Source: Microplitis mediator
Lineage: Eukaryota; Arthropoda; Insecta; Hymenoptera; Braconidae
Reading direction: 5' to 3'
Assembly: GCF_029852145.1 (NCBI RefSeq)
Contig: NC_079969.1
Coordinates: 25,722,459 to 25,786,458, forward strand
Length of the DNA: 64,000 bases
Of the stretch, positions 49,777-61,147 are shown piece after piece. The stretch's first letter is position 1, and each line of letters opens with the position of its first letter. The position numbers and the translations under genes are program-made. The notes under the pieces are model-generated. The model worked only from the letters and a program-made list of their open reading frames with translations, was not told where the DNA came from and did not search any database.

Positions 49777-51530
49777 TTAATATATAACTTTTGTTTTTTA
49801 AAATCCATCAGTACCTGTCTCTGTTCCACTCTAGTCTGGAACTAGAATATCATCATACAAATCTTACTACATTCTGAAAATTAATAAAATTTTCACGCGG
49901 GTATTTTAGCATACATCATATTATATAATTTACTTTAGATATACAATATATACAATTCATGTAAGACCTTAATAATTTTCACGCGAATATTTTAACATAC
50001 ATAACATTATATAATTTACTTTAAAATCTATACAGTTTATATAAGGCCTTATAAATTAATTTAGTATTGCTTCCACTCTTCACTATCAATTGACAACCGT
50101 CTAATCCATTTTGTGATAAACTTTTACCAGACTTTTCTCTATGACGATTAATTTATATAAAAAAAAAGTAATGACTATTGCAGACATTTTTTTTAACCAA
50201 TCAGTGTATACATATATATATATATATATATATATAAAGTATTTCTTGGCTAAAGAATTTTTTTTTCGCCTCAAAAATTTTTTCTTGCTCCAAAAAAATT
50301 TTTTTTGAGGCAAGAAATTTTTTTTTCTGTGTAGGGGTACCATTTGTGGCCAATGCTCCATTTTTGGAAATTTTATACTTTATATTAATTAATGGCAAAG
50401 TGTAAAATAAAATTACCATTTTAATAGCGGGTTAAGAGTGTCTGAATACATTTTAAAAATTAATTATATCATTGCATCTTTTACCAATTATTTTATTTAA
50501 ATTTTTCAAGTGTCCTAAACTGGCCCTAAAGTGGCCAAAAACGGTACCTCTACCCTATATACACAAAGAAAGTATGACATATTGCCAAATGACACGGGAT
50601 CATTACAATCATTGTTCAATCAATTAAGATAATTATATACTTAAAAAATATTTTTATAGATAAAATTTTGTTTGCCATAATATTTTTAAACAATCACTAG
50701 CCCACAAACCTTTTTTTTTTAATCATTTTATTATATTTTTATTATACATATACAATTTTGTCAATCTTTTTCGAACTTCCGAATAAATCAGCTTTTATTT
50801 TTTATCATCTTTACAAATAACAATAAAAAAAAAGGATTTATTTTTATTTGATAAAATCAATGAATTAATTATTAGTAATGTTTTAAAAACTTGTAAGGAA
50901 TTTGTATTCCGATTTATTTTACATAAGTAGTAAAATTTTTAAATTTTAATAAAATTATAATTCATACCTCTATTTATCTTTTGTTCTTATTCAATCCTTT
51001 CTTAAAAACGAGTTTGATTTTTATTCCATTAGTATTTATTACTAATTATTGATAACTAATTTCTAAAAATAATTAAAATTTATTTAATATTAACTTACCT
51101 CATTATTTGGGCGATTTATTAATTAAAACTACAAATAAATCTAATTAAATGTTAAACGAAAAATTTATTTCAGCAAAAACTTGAAAATGATTTTCATCAG
51201 TACACTGAGAGAAAAAATAAGTCTTAGAAATTTGTAATTTCTTCTTACAAGAAATTATACTATTTAAAATTTTCAGTCTAATATATTTTCAACACAAAGA
51301 TTTGAATATTTCATCAAAAATAATTCGCGCAATCGAAGAAATCTGAGCTCAGCTCAAGATTTGCTGACCTTTTTTTTTGGAGTCGTGTAAATGAATTCCG
51401 ATTTTCTCCTATCAAGAAAATTATTCTCCAATTTAAATATAGACTTAATAATGTTACAATTTTTATTGATTTACTAAAGAAAATATTGTTTTTACAAATG
51501 TTAATTTTTTTTTTAAAGTAAATTTTTTAA
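49777..51530. other. Gene-poor region downstream of IMPDH
   Basis: Near 49870-50050 the phrase TTCACGCGGGTATTTTAGCATACAT recurs about 100 bp later as TTCACGCGAATATTTTAACATACAT, each followed by TTATATAATTTACTTTA: a direct duplication of about 105 bp in the probable 3' UTR. A hairpin built from GCCTCAAAAATTTTTTCTTGC lies at about 50265-50325. The rest is featureless AT-rich DNA. Confidence 0.45.
50331..50556. mobile_element. GTAGGGTAGAGG-type MITE, uninterrupted copy
   Basis: The ends GTAGGGGTACCATTTGTGGCC and GGCCAAAAACGGTACCTCTAC-type are inverted. The centre reads CCATTTTAATAGCGGG, the empty counterpart of the TTAA insertion at 34250-34497. Confidence 0.8.
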
Positions 51531-51534
51531 TTAA

Positions 51535-51975
51535 GAGAACATTCTGGGTTAGACGGTGAAAAAAAAGCTATTTTCATTAATTTGTTTAGAAAGGAATTGT
51601 TGTAAATATTCATAAAAAGTTTATTTAGGTTGACTAATTCACTTTTGAAGTAGATAGAAAATTTTTTTTTAATTTTTTCACTCTTCTAATACCTTGAAAT
51701 AGCGGATGAAGGTGACTTCGTAAAAAAAAGGTAGTTCGCTGGCGGCGGTGATATCTCGATAATGGCTCATTTAAAATGATAAAGTAAAAATTACTTACAT
51801 AAAGTAGACGTGTAGCTCTCGTCTGAATTACGGTCAAATTTAAATTTTGATTTTAAGTATTTTTTTGGCCCAAAAACTTACATAAACTTTTTATAAATAT
51901 TTACAACAATTCCCTTCTAAACAAATTAATGAAAATACCCTTTTTTTTTACCACTTAAACCAGAATGATCTCTTA
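51535..51975. mobile_element. Long-TIR foldback element (AAGAGAACATTCTGG)
   Basis: Left arm AAGAGAACATTCTGGGTTAG...AATTTGTTTAGAAAGGAATTG...CATAAAAAGTTTAT pairs with the right arm ATAAACTTTTTATAAATATT...CAATTCCCTTCTAAACAAATT...CCAGAATGATCTCTT. The arms are about 100 bp and the core is about 240 bp, with no recognisable protein. Confidence 0.75.
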
Positions 51976-52726
51976 GGAAAATATTGTTTTTACAAAAGTA
52001 AATTTTTTTTTTTAAGTAAATTTTTTTATTAAAGGTAAAATTTTTAGTTGATTAGAATTTTTCAAGTATAACGAATAAATAAATTATCTAAGAATGTTGA
52101 TTTACTGGGTAGAGATCTTGTTACACGAGAATTAATTATCAACTGTTAGAATTAATGCTGTTCATTGTGTTAATTACGCAAATATTACAGTTAATGCGAG
52201 ACGAATCTTCAAGGTGAAGATTAAATAACTTCTCATGTTTCATATTGAAAACAAATTATGCGCATACTTATACGAATAATAATAATAATAATAGAATTTT
52301 ACTAAGAATTGTTTTTATATCACCAAATTAAAAAAAAAATAATAGCGAGTGCTCCAAATATTAAACACTTTTTATTTGATTACAGTAATTGATTTTAAAA
52401 TAGAGCAAAAATAATAATAATAATTGACAAAGTTATTTTTAAAATTCTATATTGAAACCATACAAATATTATTGGATCGATTTAAGCTCATGAACCTTTT
52501 TTTCAATTACTAAATGTATTTACTCCGGAAAAAAGTACGTACGTTTATAATTTACGAGTTTTAAAAAATTTATTTTTATTTTTTATATTTTTAATCGCCC
52601 GATTAAATTTTAATATCCATGCTCTGTCTAAAATAATTTTCACAATTAGATTATAGGAATAAATTTTATAATTAAAATTAAATCTGACTCTTGTAATTAT
52701 AATGAATTATTAATTTTGATTACGTC

Positions 52727-52845
52727 CAGAATATGTAAATATCGAAAATTTATCACGGGTATGGACAAATTGAATGATTAATTAATCAAACATTAATTTT
52801 TTGAACGACGTTTCATCACTTTATTATTGTGACTTTTCAAACTTC
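52727..52845. repeat. GACGTTTCGTCAC dispersed repeat, copy 2
   Basis: Starts TTACGTCCAGAATATGTAAATATC and contains TTTATCACGGG, AATTAATCAAACATTAATTT and GACGTTTCATCACTTTATTATTGTGAC, as in 32225-32410. Confidence 0.7.
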
Positions 52846-53208
52846 TTATAGTGATCAATTGTTATTGACATGCGTACTGTTATAGACACATTACTTGAAA
52901 CTTAAATAATTGTTGGATTAATCTATAAATTAATTAGAATAATTATTAATTGTTATTGGTATAAAAAAATCAGGAATATTGCAATTATTGTGCAGCGATT
53001 TATAGTGATTTAGCTGCACAATAGCAATTAAAGTTACACAGAAAAATGAATGCCTGTGTATGTTTCATTTTTAATATCCCTAGATACGAACGTCATTCCA
53101 TATTACAAAAAATTAGGATGGCATACATTAAAAACAAGGTGTAAATCCTTTTATTGTTGTTTAATATACAAGGCAATTAATATGGTACATGGTTTTATTT
53201 CGACATGA

Positions 53209-53624
53209 AATTTATATTTAAGAGCCAAAACTCCGAAGAGTAATGTACGACAAGATTTATTAGCATTACCAAATTATCGTAGTGCTAAATTTGATAAATC
53301 GTTTATTGTATGTGCAATAAGGGCATGGAACAACTTACCAGTCGATTGTACAAATAAATTAACATTTAAACTGTTCCATGTGTCGTGTTTTGAACATTTT
53401 TTAAGTATTACTAGCTAATTTGATGATAAAATTATTAAAAACTCAGTTCTAGAGTTCTAAAGACTTTTTCGGACAAAAGTCCGAAAAACTTTCACCAGGG
53501 TTGTAATGAATGATAATTTTATACTATCTTGTATTATGCTATTATATTATATAGTATTTTATATGGATGGCTGCAAGAAGCTTAGACTTCATAGCCAAAT
53601 ATATAAATAATAATAATAATAATT
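53209..53624 (+). mobile_element. 3' tail of a non-LTR retrotransposon (truncated)
   Basis: A 69-codon open frame (53209-53415, stop TAA 53416-53418) contains LLALPNYRS, FDKSFIVCAIRAWNNLP and FEHFLSITS. The R-x-WN-x-LP signature followed by a short F-x-x-x-L tail is the usual extreme C-terminus of jockey/CR1-clade reverse transcriptase proteins. The frame is closed upstream by TGA at 53206, and no RT motifs are visible. It is followed by about 190 bp of 3' UTR ending in AATAAATAATAATAATAAT-type repeats at about 53600-53624, as expected of this class. A dead 5'-truncated copy. Confidence 0.7.
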
Positions 53625-54204
53625 TAGTTTTTATTGTAAAGAGCTAAAGTTTTTGGTTGATGACTGTTGGGAATTTAGGTATGGTAATCGTAAATGAAAT
53701 TAATCAATTTATTAAACAAATGAAAAGTATTCCTTTTTATTAAAATACGCGCTCTAGGGTATGTCTGGATTTAGCTTAGACGAACTTATTTTTTAAATTT
53801 TATTTAACTCTGAGGTCTAACAACCTCTCCTCTTTTTGTATAACAAAGATGTCTAAGTTGAAAAAATATATATATATACATATGAGTGCAAATGAAGAAA
53901 AACATATTGCTTTGGATTTACTTGGAACAAGGGCCTCAATCTCTCGTCGACCCAAGTACCTAAGGTCATAAAATTTAATCCATACTAGCTTTCTTTTCAT
54001 CAAGTAAACAAATACATATTTTGAACTCAACTTAAATAATATATATATTACGACTCAAATGTAACACTGTTCAAAATAATATTTTGAACAGAAAATTTAG
54101 TAAAGAGAAATATTAAATAAAATATATATCGGAATAAAGATTGATTTTTGTACAGAGAATCCAACAATGACCGTATATTTAAATTTTAATTTGACTAATA
54201 ATCA

Positions 54205-54330
54205 ACAAATTTGAGAACTTGAAAAAGTCACAATAATAAAGTGACGAAAAGTCGTTCAAAAAATTAATGTTTTATTAATTAATCAATTAATTAATTTGTT
54301 CATAATACCTGTGATAAATTTTAGATGATA
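54205..54330. repeat. GACGTTTCGTCAC dispersed repeat, copy 3 (reverse)
   Basis: Reverse-complement copy of the 32225-32410 family: AATCAACAAATTTGAGAACTT, GTCACAATAATAAAGTGACG, AAAAATTAATGTTTTATTAATTAATC and GTGATAAATTTTAGA. Confidence 0.7.
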
Positions 54331-55096
54331 AATTATTTTAATAATCATATAGAGTATGAGATATGAATTGAGATCTCGCGAAATGTTTTATATTCAAATG
54401 CGGTACTAAAGTTATATTAATAGACGTGCCAGATGCAACAGATTATTTAATTAATTTAAAATCTTACTGTTACTAATTTTAATTATTCTGTTCTGTGACA
54501 TACTTATTGACTTGTTTTTTTTTTCTAATATAAAAATATTTTTTATCTTATCTAAAAATATAAAAATTACGACTCTATTGATACAGACGTAATTATTTAA
54601 TTTTTTTATAATCCACCGAAATAAATTATCAGTGATAGCTAAAAAAAGAAAAGAAAACGAACTTTACACTACAATATTTACGGAAATCACTTTTTTTATC
54701 AGCTCATAGATTAGATACAATTAATAAATAAAAAAATTTCAATTCATTAATTAAAACAAATTTATAATAAAAAATTTTTACGCATGAAAAAATAATTTAT
54801 TATCAAACAAATTACATTTATTAGAGTAACAATAATAATTATTTATTTATTTCTTAAAGTTTACTTATTTTATTAATAAGTATAAGTAATGATGGCACGA
54901 GAATTTGGAAATAATTAATATAAAATTAGAAAATCAGTCAATGACCGGAAGAAAGCGCTCAGATAAGACCACATTTATTTAAATATGAGAAATTATTTTG
55001 AACCTGATGAGATGTTTGAATGATCATATATCAAATATAATTCAATATATTGATAAGAGATAACATGTGTGAGCTATAATAGCGAGTACTGCATCA

Positions 55097-55795
55097 TATA
55101 TGATCATACATTTTTATATCTGACCACCTGGATGTAATCATTTATTATTAAATTATCATACAGAGTAATGTTTTATATCTGATCAGATACAAGTGTTGTA
55201 ATCACATATGATCATATATATTTGTATCTGATCACATATGATTATAAAATTTTAATGAACGTAAGGAAAAAATTCTGAGATATGATCATTTATGATCATA
55301 CAGAGTAATGTTTTATATCTGATCAGATACAAGTGTTGTAATCACATATGATCATATATATTTGTATCTGATCACAAATGATCATAAAATTTTTATGAAT
55401 CTAAGAAAAAATCTTGAAATATGATTATTTATGATCATACAGAGCAATGTTTTATACCTGATCAGATACGAGTGTTGTAGTCACATATGGTCATATATAT
55501 TTTTATCTGACCACAAATGATCATAAAACTTTTATGAATCTAAAAATAAAATCCTGGATGTTATCATTTATGATTATACAGAGTAATTCTTAAAATCTGA
55601 TCAGATACAAGTGTTATGTGATCACGTATGATCAATTATATTCATATCTGACCGGAAATGACTTTAAAATTTTGATGAATATAAGAAAAAAATTCTGAAA
55701 TGTGATCATTAATGATCATACAGAGTAATATTTTATATTTGATCAGATACAAGTGTTATGTCGCATACGATCATATATAATCAATTTTTTCCCGG
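55097..55795. repeat. ~140-bp GATC-rich satellite, five units
   Basis: The marker CAGAGTAATG (or one-base variants) recurs at 55161, 55301, 55440, 55579 and 55721, giving periods of 140, 139, 139 and 142 bp. Each unit carries TTTTATATCTGATCAGATACAAGTGTT, then CACATATGATCATATATATTTG, a second CTGAYCACAAATGATCATAAAA and AGAAAAAAATTCTG. Units therefore hold several TGATCA palindromes and are themselves partly self-complementary. Divergence rises toward the edges. Runs longer than 20 bases are quoted only in pieces. No gene. Confidence 0.9.
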
Positions 55796-55982
55796 GTACA
55801 TAAATTTTAAATCTTGACACTGAGCGAAATTTTCATAACATAAATAATTAAATGATAAAAAAAATAAAAATTATAACATAGAGTATTAGTTTTTTAAATA
55901 TTTCAAAAAAAAAATTAACGAAAAACACAAATCAAAGTGATAAATGAATATTAAATAATGAAGACATATGAATGAAACAAAA

Positions 55983-56402
55983 TTATTTTTTAGCTTTTTT
56001 AGATTTATCTTGCTTTTTGGTTTTCTCAGGTTTTCTTTGATTCTTCTTCGGAGTTTTTCCTTGATTTTTTTTGGTAACTTTTCCTTTATTTTTTTTGGCA
56101 CGTGATGTCGAAGCCGCAGATTTCACAATTTCATCCAATAAGCGTTTTGACACACCACGTCTAGGATTAGCTGGCTGTCTGTTTCCAACAAACACCCACA
56201 TCATTTGATGACCTGCTGGTACCTCTGTACCTGTTCTCGATCTTCGTTCAACAGCTTTGCGAATTGTGTGGCCTTTTGGAAGTAACTGATAGTTGGGATG
56301 AAGTTGTGCGAATTCTCTGGCTGCTGCCTCTGCATTGTTTTGGTTTTTTTCATACAATTCTATCATTTCAATGTAATCTTCAGTTGTGTAAGGTCTCCCC
56401 AT
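55983..56402 (-). CDS. DUF4817-type helix-turn-helix protein with Lys-rich tail
   Basis: A single-exon frame of 139 aa starting at ATG 56402. Residues 3-60, PYTTEDYIEMIELYEKNQNNA, EAAAREFAQLHPNY and TIRKAVERRSRTG-like pieces, follow the DUF4817 pattern (T-x-E-x-Y-x-x-M...N-x-x-A-A-x-x-F/Y...I-x-x-x-V-x-R...TG), a short helix-turn-helix found in many insect genes and in transposon-derived proteins. Residues 61-100 (WVFVGNRQPANPRRGVS) are unrecognised. The last 40 residues are a Lys/Asn/Gln-rich run with repeated K-K-N-Q. It probably binds nucleic acid in the nucleus. It may be a domesticated element or part of a lineage-specific family. No transposase domain accompanies it. Confidence 0.6.
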   Translation of the reverse strand: MGRPYTTEDYIEMIELYEKNQNNAEAAAREFAQLHPNYQLLPKGHTIRKAVERRSRTGTEVPAGHQMMWVFVGNRQPANPRRGVSKRLLDEIVKSAASTSRAKKNKGKVTKKNQGKTPKKNQRKPEKTKKQDKSKKAKK

Positions 56403-57188
56403 TGTTTTTTATAAATAAAACTTAATACTGTATTAATAATTTATTACGTTAACTTGCGGTTTGATTTTCAAAATTCAAATCACACTTTTTTGTTTTATAA
56501 ATTTTTATTTATCGTCTGTAAATAAATTTGTTAAATTATTTTAAAATCTGCTTAGATATTTTCAACAATTATAATATATAATTTAAAAAATAACTTACGT
56601 AGACGTTAACTTGTACGTTCCTGTCAGCACTTAGCAAACAAACGAATACTGCGTTCCAAGATTGAATTTCAACTGTTTCCTTTGTTGTCCATTTAATTCT
56701 TATTTGAACCGTACGAATCTCTTTTTAATTAGCGCGCGCTATCTTTAATTCAAATATGAAACATTAATTATGATAATTTACTAAATACATAATAGTTTTT
56801 TATATTGAAAATAATTTTTCTAATGTGTAATTTATTTTAATCAGTGGTTTGAATTTTATAGTTTTCATACACGACAAAATTTTACGAAATTAAAAACTGA
56901 AATACACGACTGCACTCTACGAGATTTCAAGCCCTATTGTGACCCAGAGTCCCAGTTTTTGAATGTCTAAAATTTTGAAAGAGGGGAGACAATTTTTAGG
57001 TATAAGTTTTTAAAGAACGGTTTTATTTTCAAAATAACTGAGTCGAGGAGTTGTTTTTTAAACCGAAGAGTCCTAGATTATAAAATTTTTAAAATTTTTA
57101 AATTTTAGTATGTAAAGATTTTTGAAAAATTTTATTGTGGTTATTTTTTAAAAAATTTGCTAACAACACTTAACTTGGTAATTAAAAA

Positions 57189-57394
57189 TATGATATTGAA
57201 GTGAGCCGACGTCTAATAATTTTTTGAATTTTTTTCACAACCCTAAATTATAAAAAAAAATATTTGAAAAATTTGCAACTGTAGTTTTTTAAATTTTCTA
57301 CATGTGCGTATTTTTATATTTTTTTTTTTTTTGCAATTGATTTGTTGAAAAAAAAATTCAAAAAATTTTAATTGTCTGCTAACTTCAGGATCAT
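57189..57394. mobile_element. hAT-type foldback MITE with perfect 8-bp duplication
   Basis: Ends TATGATATTGAAGTGAGCCGAC and GTCTGCTAACTTCAGGATCAT are inverted. ATTAAAAA flanks both sides (57181-57188 and 57395-57402), a perfect 8-bp target duplication. Confidence 0.85.
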
Positions 57395-57752
57395 ATTAAA
57401 AACACGGATTCAGATGTCGGCTGCTGTAAAAAATCACTTGAAAATTAATATACAGCTTAAATATTACCGCGTTTTTAGTTTAAAAAAAAGCGCGCCAAGT
57501 AAATTCATAGAAAAAAATAACTCTAATGAAAATCAGCCTTGTCAGTCGGTAAATTCAATAACCATAAAAATAATAAACGTAAATAATTCGTATTTACAAC
57601 GCAACTTTATTATTTTCTGAAAATTATTCATTTGTTAATAAATTATTTGAATAAAAATAAAATATAAATAAACGTTTATTTATTGATAAGGCTATTAAAT
57701 TTTTGCGTGATTCAAATATATAACGTGAGTATACTCTTACTTATTTATTTAT

Positions 57753-57923
57753 AATGCTGAAAGTAGCGGTCACTAAAGAAAATTTATTTAATTTTAATAA
57801 ACAAATTAAATACTGACAGGCCAAAATTAAAAAAAAGAGTTAAAATTTTCCTGATAACACTCGAGTTGGTACTTAGTCATTAAAAACACTAAAACTGTCA
57901 GATGTCGGTTACTTTCAGCATCA
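57753..57923. mobile_element. hAT-type foldback MITE upstream of AAR2
   Basis: Ends TAATGCTGAAAGTAGCGGTCAC and GTCGGTTACTTTCAGCATCAT are inverted and lie between TTATTTAT-like flanks. It ends about 70 bp before the AAR2 start codon. Confidence 0.65.
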
Positions 57924-57995
57924 TTTATTTATTTACAATATCATTGCTATTTATCTTTGGTATCATTTTAATAAATAAATATTCTTTAGACAATT

Positions 57996-60900
57996 ATGGA
58001 GAGCAAAAAATCATGTGAGATGAATCAGGAAGTCGCAAAGTATTTATTCAAACAAGGTGGTACATTAATTGTATTGGATATGTCACCTGGAACAGACTTT
58101 GGAATAGATTTAAAATCATGGACCACTGGAAGTAATTTTAAAGGTATCAAAATGATACCACCTGGATTACATTTCATTCACTACAGGTAAATTAATTAAA
58201 AACAAAAATTTTCTATCCCAAGTAAGGTAAAAGACCTAGTACCCGATCAGGGAACTAGTACCCAATCACTTCATGTATTTGTATAGATATATTGAGTAAA
58301 TATAGACGTACAAAAACATGAGTGATCGGGTACTGGGACTCTTACCTTAAGACAGAAAACTTGTAGATGTCATAAAGATGTCTTTGAAAAGAACAAGACA
58401 AATTTTTTTTTTCTCAAAGCCAAGTTTTTTTTTATATAAATAAGAAATACAGGAAATTGGTCTTCTTTTTTTGTCTTAAAAAAGTCATTGCAACTAAAGA
58501 ATTGTTTGGATGACTTATGTGACCAGTATTTGTAATACACTTTTTGTCATCTCTTCCCAAGTGGGACACTTGGCATTGTGACATCTATAAGATGTCAGTT
58601 TTGAGGCTGTTTTTGACCTATCTAGGCACCAAAATGTTGACAAAGCGATCAGAAATTTACATCACTGAAAAAATATCTGCTTAAAAGACTTGACACAAGT
58701 GATGACAAAAAGTGAATCACTAATGAATCATCTAAACGATTTTTTAATTGAAATGACTTTTTGAGACGGAAAAAAGAAGACAAATTTCCTATGACTTCTG
58801 GGACCAACATCTGTATGTCTTATTTATATAAAAAAGAACTTGGCTTAGGACAGAACAAAATTTTTCTTGTCCTTTTCAAAGACATCATTATGACATCTTA
58901 AAGTTGTTTATGTGCTACTTGGGTTGTGTCAAATCTTTTAAGCAGATATTTTTTCGGTGACATAAATTCATTGCAAATTATAAGTACAATTTTTTAAAAT
59001 ATTTTTTTTTATAATTTATTGTTTTTAAAAAAATAAAAAAATTATTGGACCTCGGCTAACTTCAGTATCATTAATATCTCATATTGATTTTTATTTTTGT
59101 TTTATTCAGTGCAACAAATGAATTTAATGAATCAGTACCCAGGGTTGGATTTTTTCATGTTTTTAAGGAAAAAGATTTTATTGTCAAACAATGGGACAAA
59201 AAAGAAGAAGACATGAGTTCTCTACGTAATTATTTATTATGTTACTTTAATAAAATTATAGTTAATAATTACATACTTTTAACTTAAGTTATGTTATTTT
59301 ATGTGCAGCAATTGAAGACGAATTAGTAGAAAGACTTAAAACTAATCATAAAGAACTAGATAAATTTTTAGGTCCATATCCTTATGAGATGTTAAATCAA
59401 TGGAAAGAATTGACTGATAAAATTGATGATAATATTTTAGAACGATGTCTGCCTTTGAGCGGGTGAGTAAAAGAACAATTAAATATATGCACTTGAAACA
59501 CAAATAATAAATTTAACATTTTTATCCTCATTTAGTTTCGTCAGATCAGCGTTAGAGTTAGAAAATTACGACAATGAGATGCGTCTTAAAGAGAATGATA
59601 AAAATAAACAACGACGAAGAGAGAGTGGACTGTCAGTAGAAGCTAAAGAAGAATTATTATTACCAAATTTAAAAGCTAAAAAAGGTACTGAGCTTAGATT
59701 TACTGAAATACCAGAAAGGAATTATCCAGATGATGCTACACCTGCTGAAATAACAGAATATTCTTTAGATTCAACGTACGCTCTTAATGCGACTATTCAA
59801 AAAATGAAAGAGTTAGTATTTTTTCAAATTATTTTCTTACACGGTGATAAGTTTTGGTTTTCTATATATTTTCTATGGATTTTATTAGATGCTGAAATCT
59901 GGTTTTCTATACATTTTCCATTAATTAAAAAATAAGTGTAGAATCGAGTCAAGTCTATTTTTTTAACTTCCTGCTATGAAAATTTAATATTTTCAAAAAC
60001 AGGAAAGTTATTGGTTTCAATCCGATTTTCAAAAATTGAATTCCTAGGAAGCTAAATTATGCATGTGCGTGCGTGTGTGTGTGTATATATATAAATGCGT
60101 GTAAACATTTTTTTTCGTATGATATCTTTAGAACGAATCGATCGATTTGAACGTGATTGGCGGCAATCAAATTGGCTCGTTAAGACTTAGAGCTGATTAG
60201 ATTCTGGAGTAGAGTTTTTTATGCAGAACTCGTAAATCACTCAACGAATTTGTTTTTAAGTTTTATCACATCTAACTCTCAACAAGCTCTTTTTATTAAC
60301 GCAAAGCGCATACAAATTGGCTGATATTTTACGAAGATATTGTCAGTCAAAAATTAATTTTCAGCGAAATGTATATATTCCCGATCCAGCCGTTTTTTGA
60401 GCTCAAAAGTTGACCTATAATAACCTTTCCGAGCTCGAAAATAGCGGGGAGTGTTGGGGGGTTGGTCCACAGGGTCAACTGTTTTCCGATTTTTTTTTCT
60501 TTATTGGCTATCGTCTCTATCGAATATCAGCAGATGAAAAAATAATTAACTGAACATCTTCAAGTCAAAATTTTATAAATTACCTCAAAAATTATTGATT
60601 GATTTACATCAGATTCAGTCTGATAATAATTTTACCAGCAGTTTTCCATTTCAACAAAATCCTTGATAATTAAATTGAATTTTAAACATTTAATTCCGTT
60701 TTGTAAAATTTATTAAAATTGATAATTTTATTTTGCAGTCAATCAGAAATAATTGGCGAATTACAATTAGCATTTGTCTGTTTTCTCGTCGGCCAGAGTC
60801 TCGAAGCATTTGAGCACTGGAAGAAATTAATTGCTCTGATTTGCGGCGCTGAGAAAGCGATATCAAATCGCCGGAGTATATACGTTGATTTTTTACATAT

Positions 60901-61147
60901 TATTGAAATTCAATTATCCCACGCACCGGAAGACATTCTTTGCGATATTGTCTCAAGTAATAATTTTGTTTATCATCATCTACGTAAATTATTTGCTACT
61001 ATTGAAATAAATCCTGAAATCGAAGGACGATTAAAGTCTGAGGCAACAAGATTGCAAACACGTCTCACTAATAAATTTTCATGGGATTTTTCAAACTTGC
61101 AAGAAGAAGAGTTTGACGAAGCACCAGTTGTTGTAGCCATTGACTAA
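57996..61147 (+). CDS. Aar2: AAR2 splicing factor homologue (U5 snRNP assembly)
   Basis: Five exons: 57996-58186, 59110-59225, 59309-59462, 59536-59811 and 60739-61147, 381 aa (human 384). AAR2 binds PRP8 and holds it during cytoplasmic U5 snRNP assembly before BRR2 joins. Conserved blocks: GTDFGIDLKSW, KGIKMIPPGLHFIHY, VGFFHVF, FLGPYPYEMLNQW, GTELRFTEIPE, PDDATPAEIT, GELQLAFVCFLVGQSLEAFEHWK and NKFSWDF, then APVVV near the end. Exon 2 ends at the weak donor GTAATT (59226) because only that site gives the phase exon 3 requires. A possible 5' acceptor (TTTAG at 57986-57990) hints at an upstream untranslated exon. Introns 1 and 4 are filled with repeats. Confidence 0.96.
58217..58923. mobile_element. 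CCCAAGTAG-type foldback element in AAR2 intron 1, split
   Basis: Left end CCCAAGTA and right end AGTTGTTTATGTGCTACTTGGG. The GGTAAAAGACC-type MITE (58223-58348) interrupts it just inside the left terminus; past the insert the family sequence resumes with AAGACAGAAAACTTGTAGATG. The arms hold the usual AAGATGTC, CAAAGCCAAG, AAGTCAT and GACCAACATCTG words. Confidence 0.75.
58223..58348. mobile_element. GGTAAAAGACC-type MITE nested in a CCCAAGTAG element
   Basis: Inverted ends AAGGTAAAAGACCTAGTACC and GGTACTGGGACTCTTACCTT around CGATCAGGGAACTAGTACCC-type blocks and an ATCACTTCATGT/ACATGAGTGAT hairpin. Relatives: 33955-34092 and 37075-37203. Confidence 0.75.
58965..59072. mobile_element. Half of a hAT-type MITE in AAR2 intron 1
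   Basis: The segment from TTGCAAATTATAAGTACAA-like to GCTAACTTCAGTATCATT matches the right half of the SDH intron 6 copies. The left half is missing. Confidence 0.6.
59965..60480. repeat. AACTTCC/GATTGGCGGCAATC repeat in AAR2 intron 4
   Basis: Same block order as 38887-39405 in Pgi intron 7, from AACTTCCTGCTATGAAAATT to CCACAGGGTCAACTG. A short GTGTGTGTGTATATATAT run has expanded inside it at about 60070-60092. Confidence 0.75.

Larger units (their letters stand above)
56403..57995. other. Intergenic region upstream of AAR2 and the DUF4817 gene
   Basis: No gene is supported. It carries two hAT-type MITEs (57189-57394 and about 57753-57923). A less AT-rich segment at about 56600-56745 (ACGTAGACGTTAACTTGTACG..., TAGCGCGCGCTA) is the likely promoter/5' leader of the minus-strand gene. 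Confidence 0.45.

Noticed and set aside
55097..55795. CRISPR-like regular repeat array
   Set aside because: Units are tandem 140-bp repeats without unique spacers, in an animal genome.
55886..56101. Second Lys-rich frame overlapping the DUF4817-type gene
   Set aside because: It is the out-of-phase reading of the purine-rich tail; only the longer frame carries the domain.
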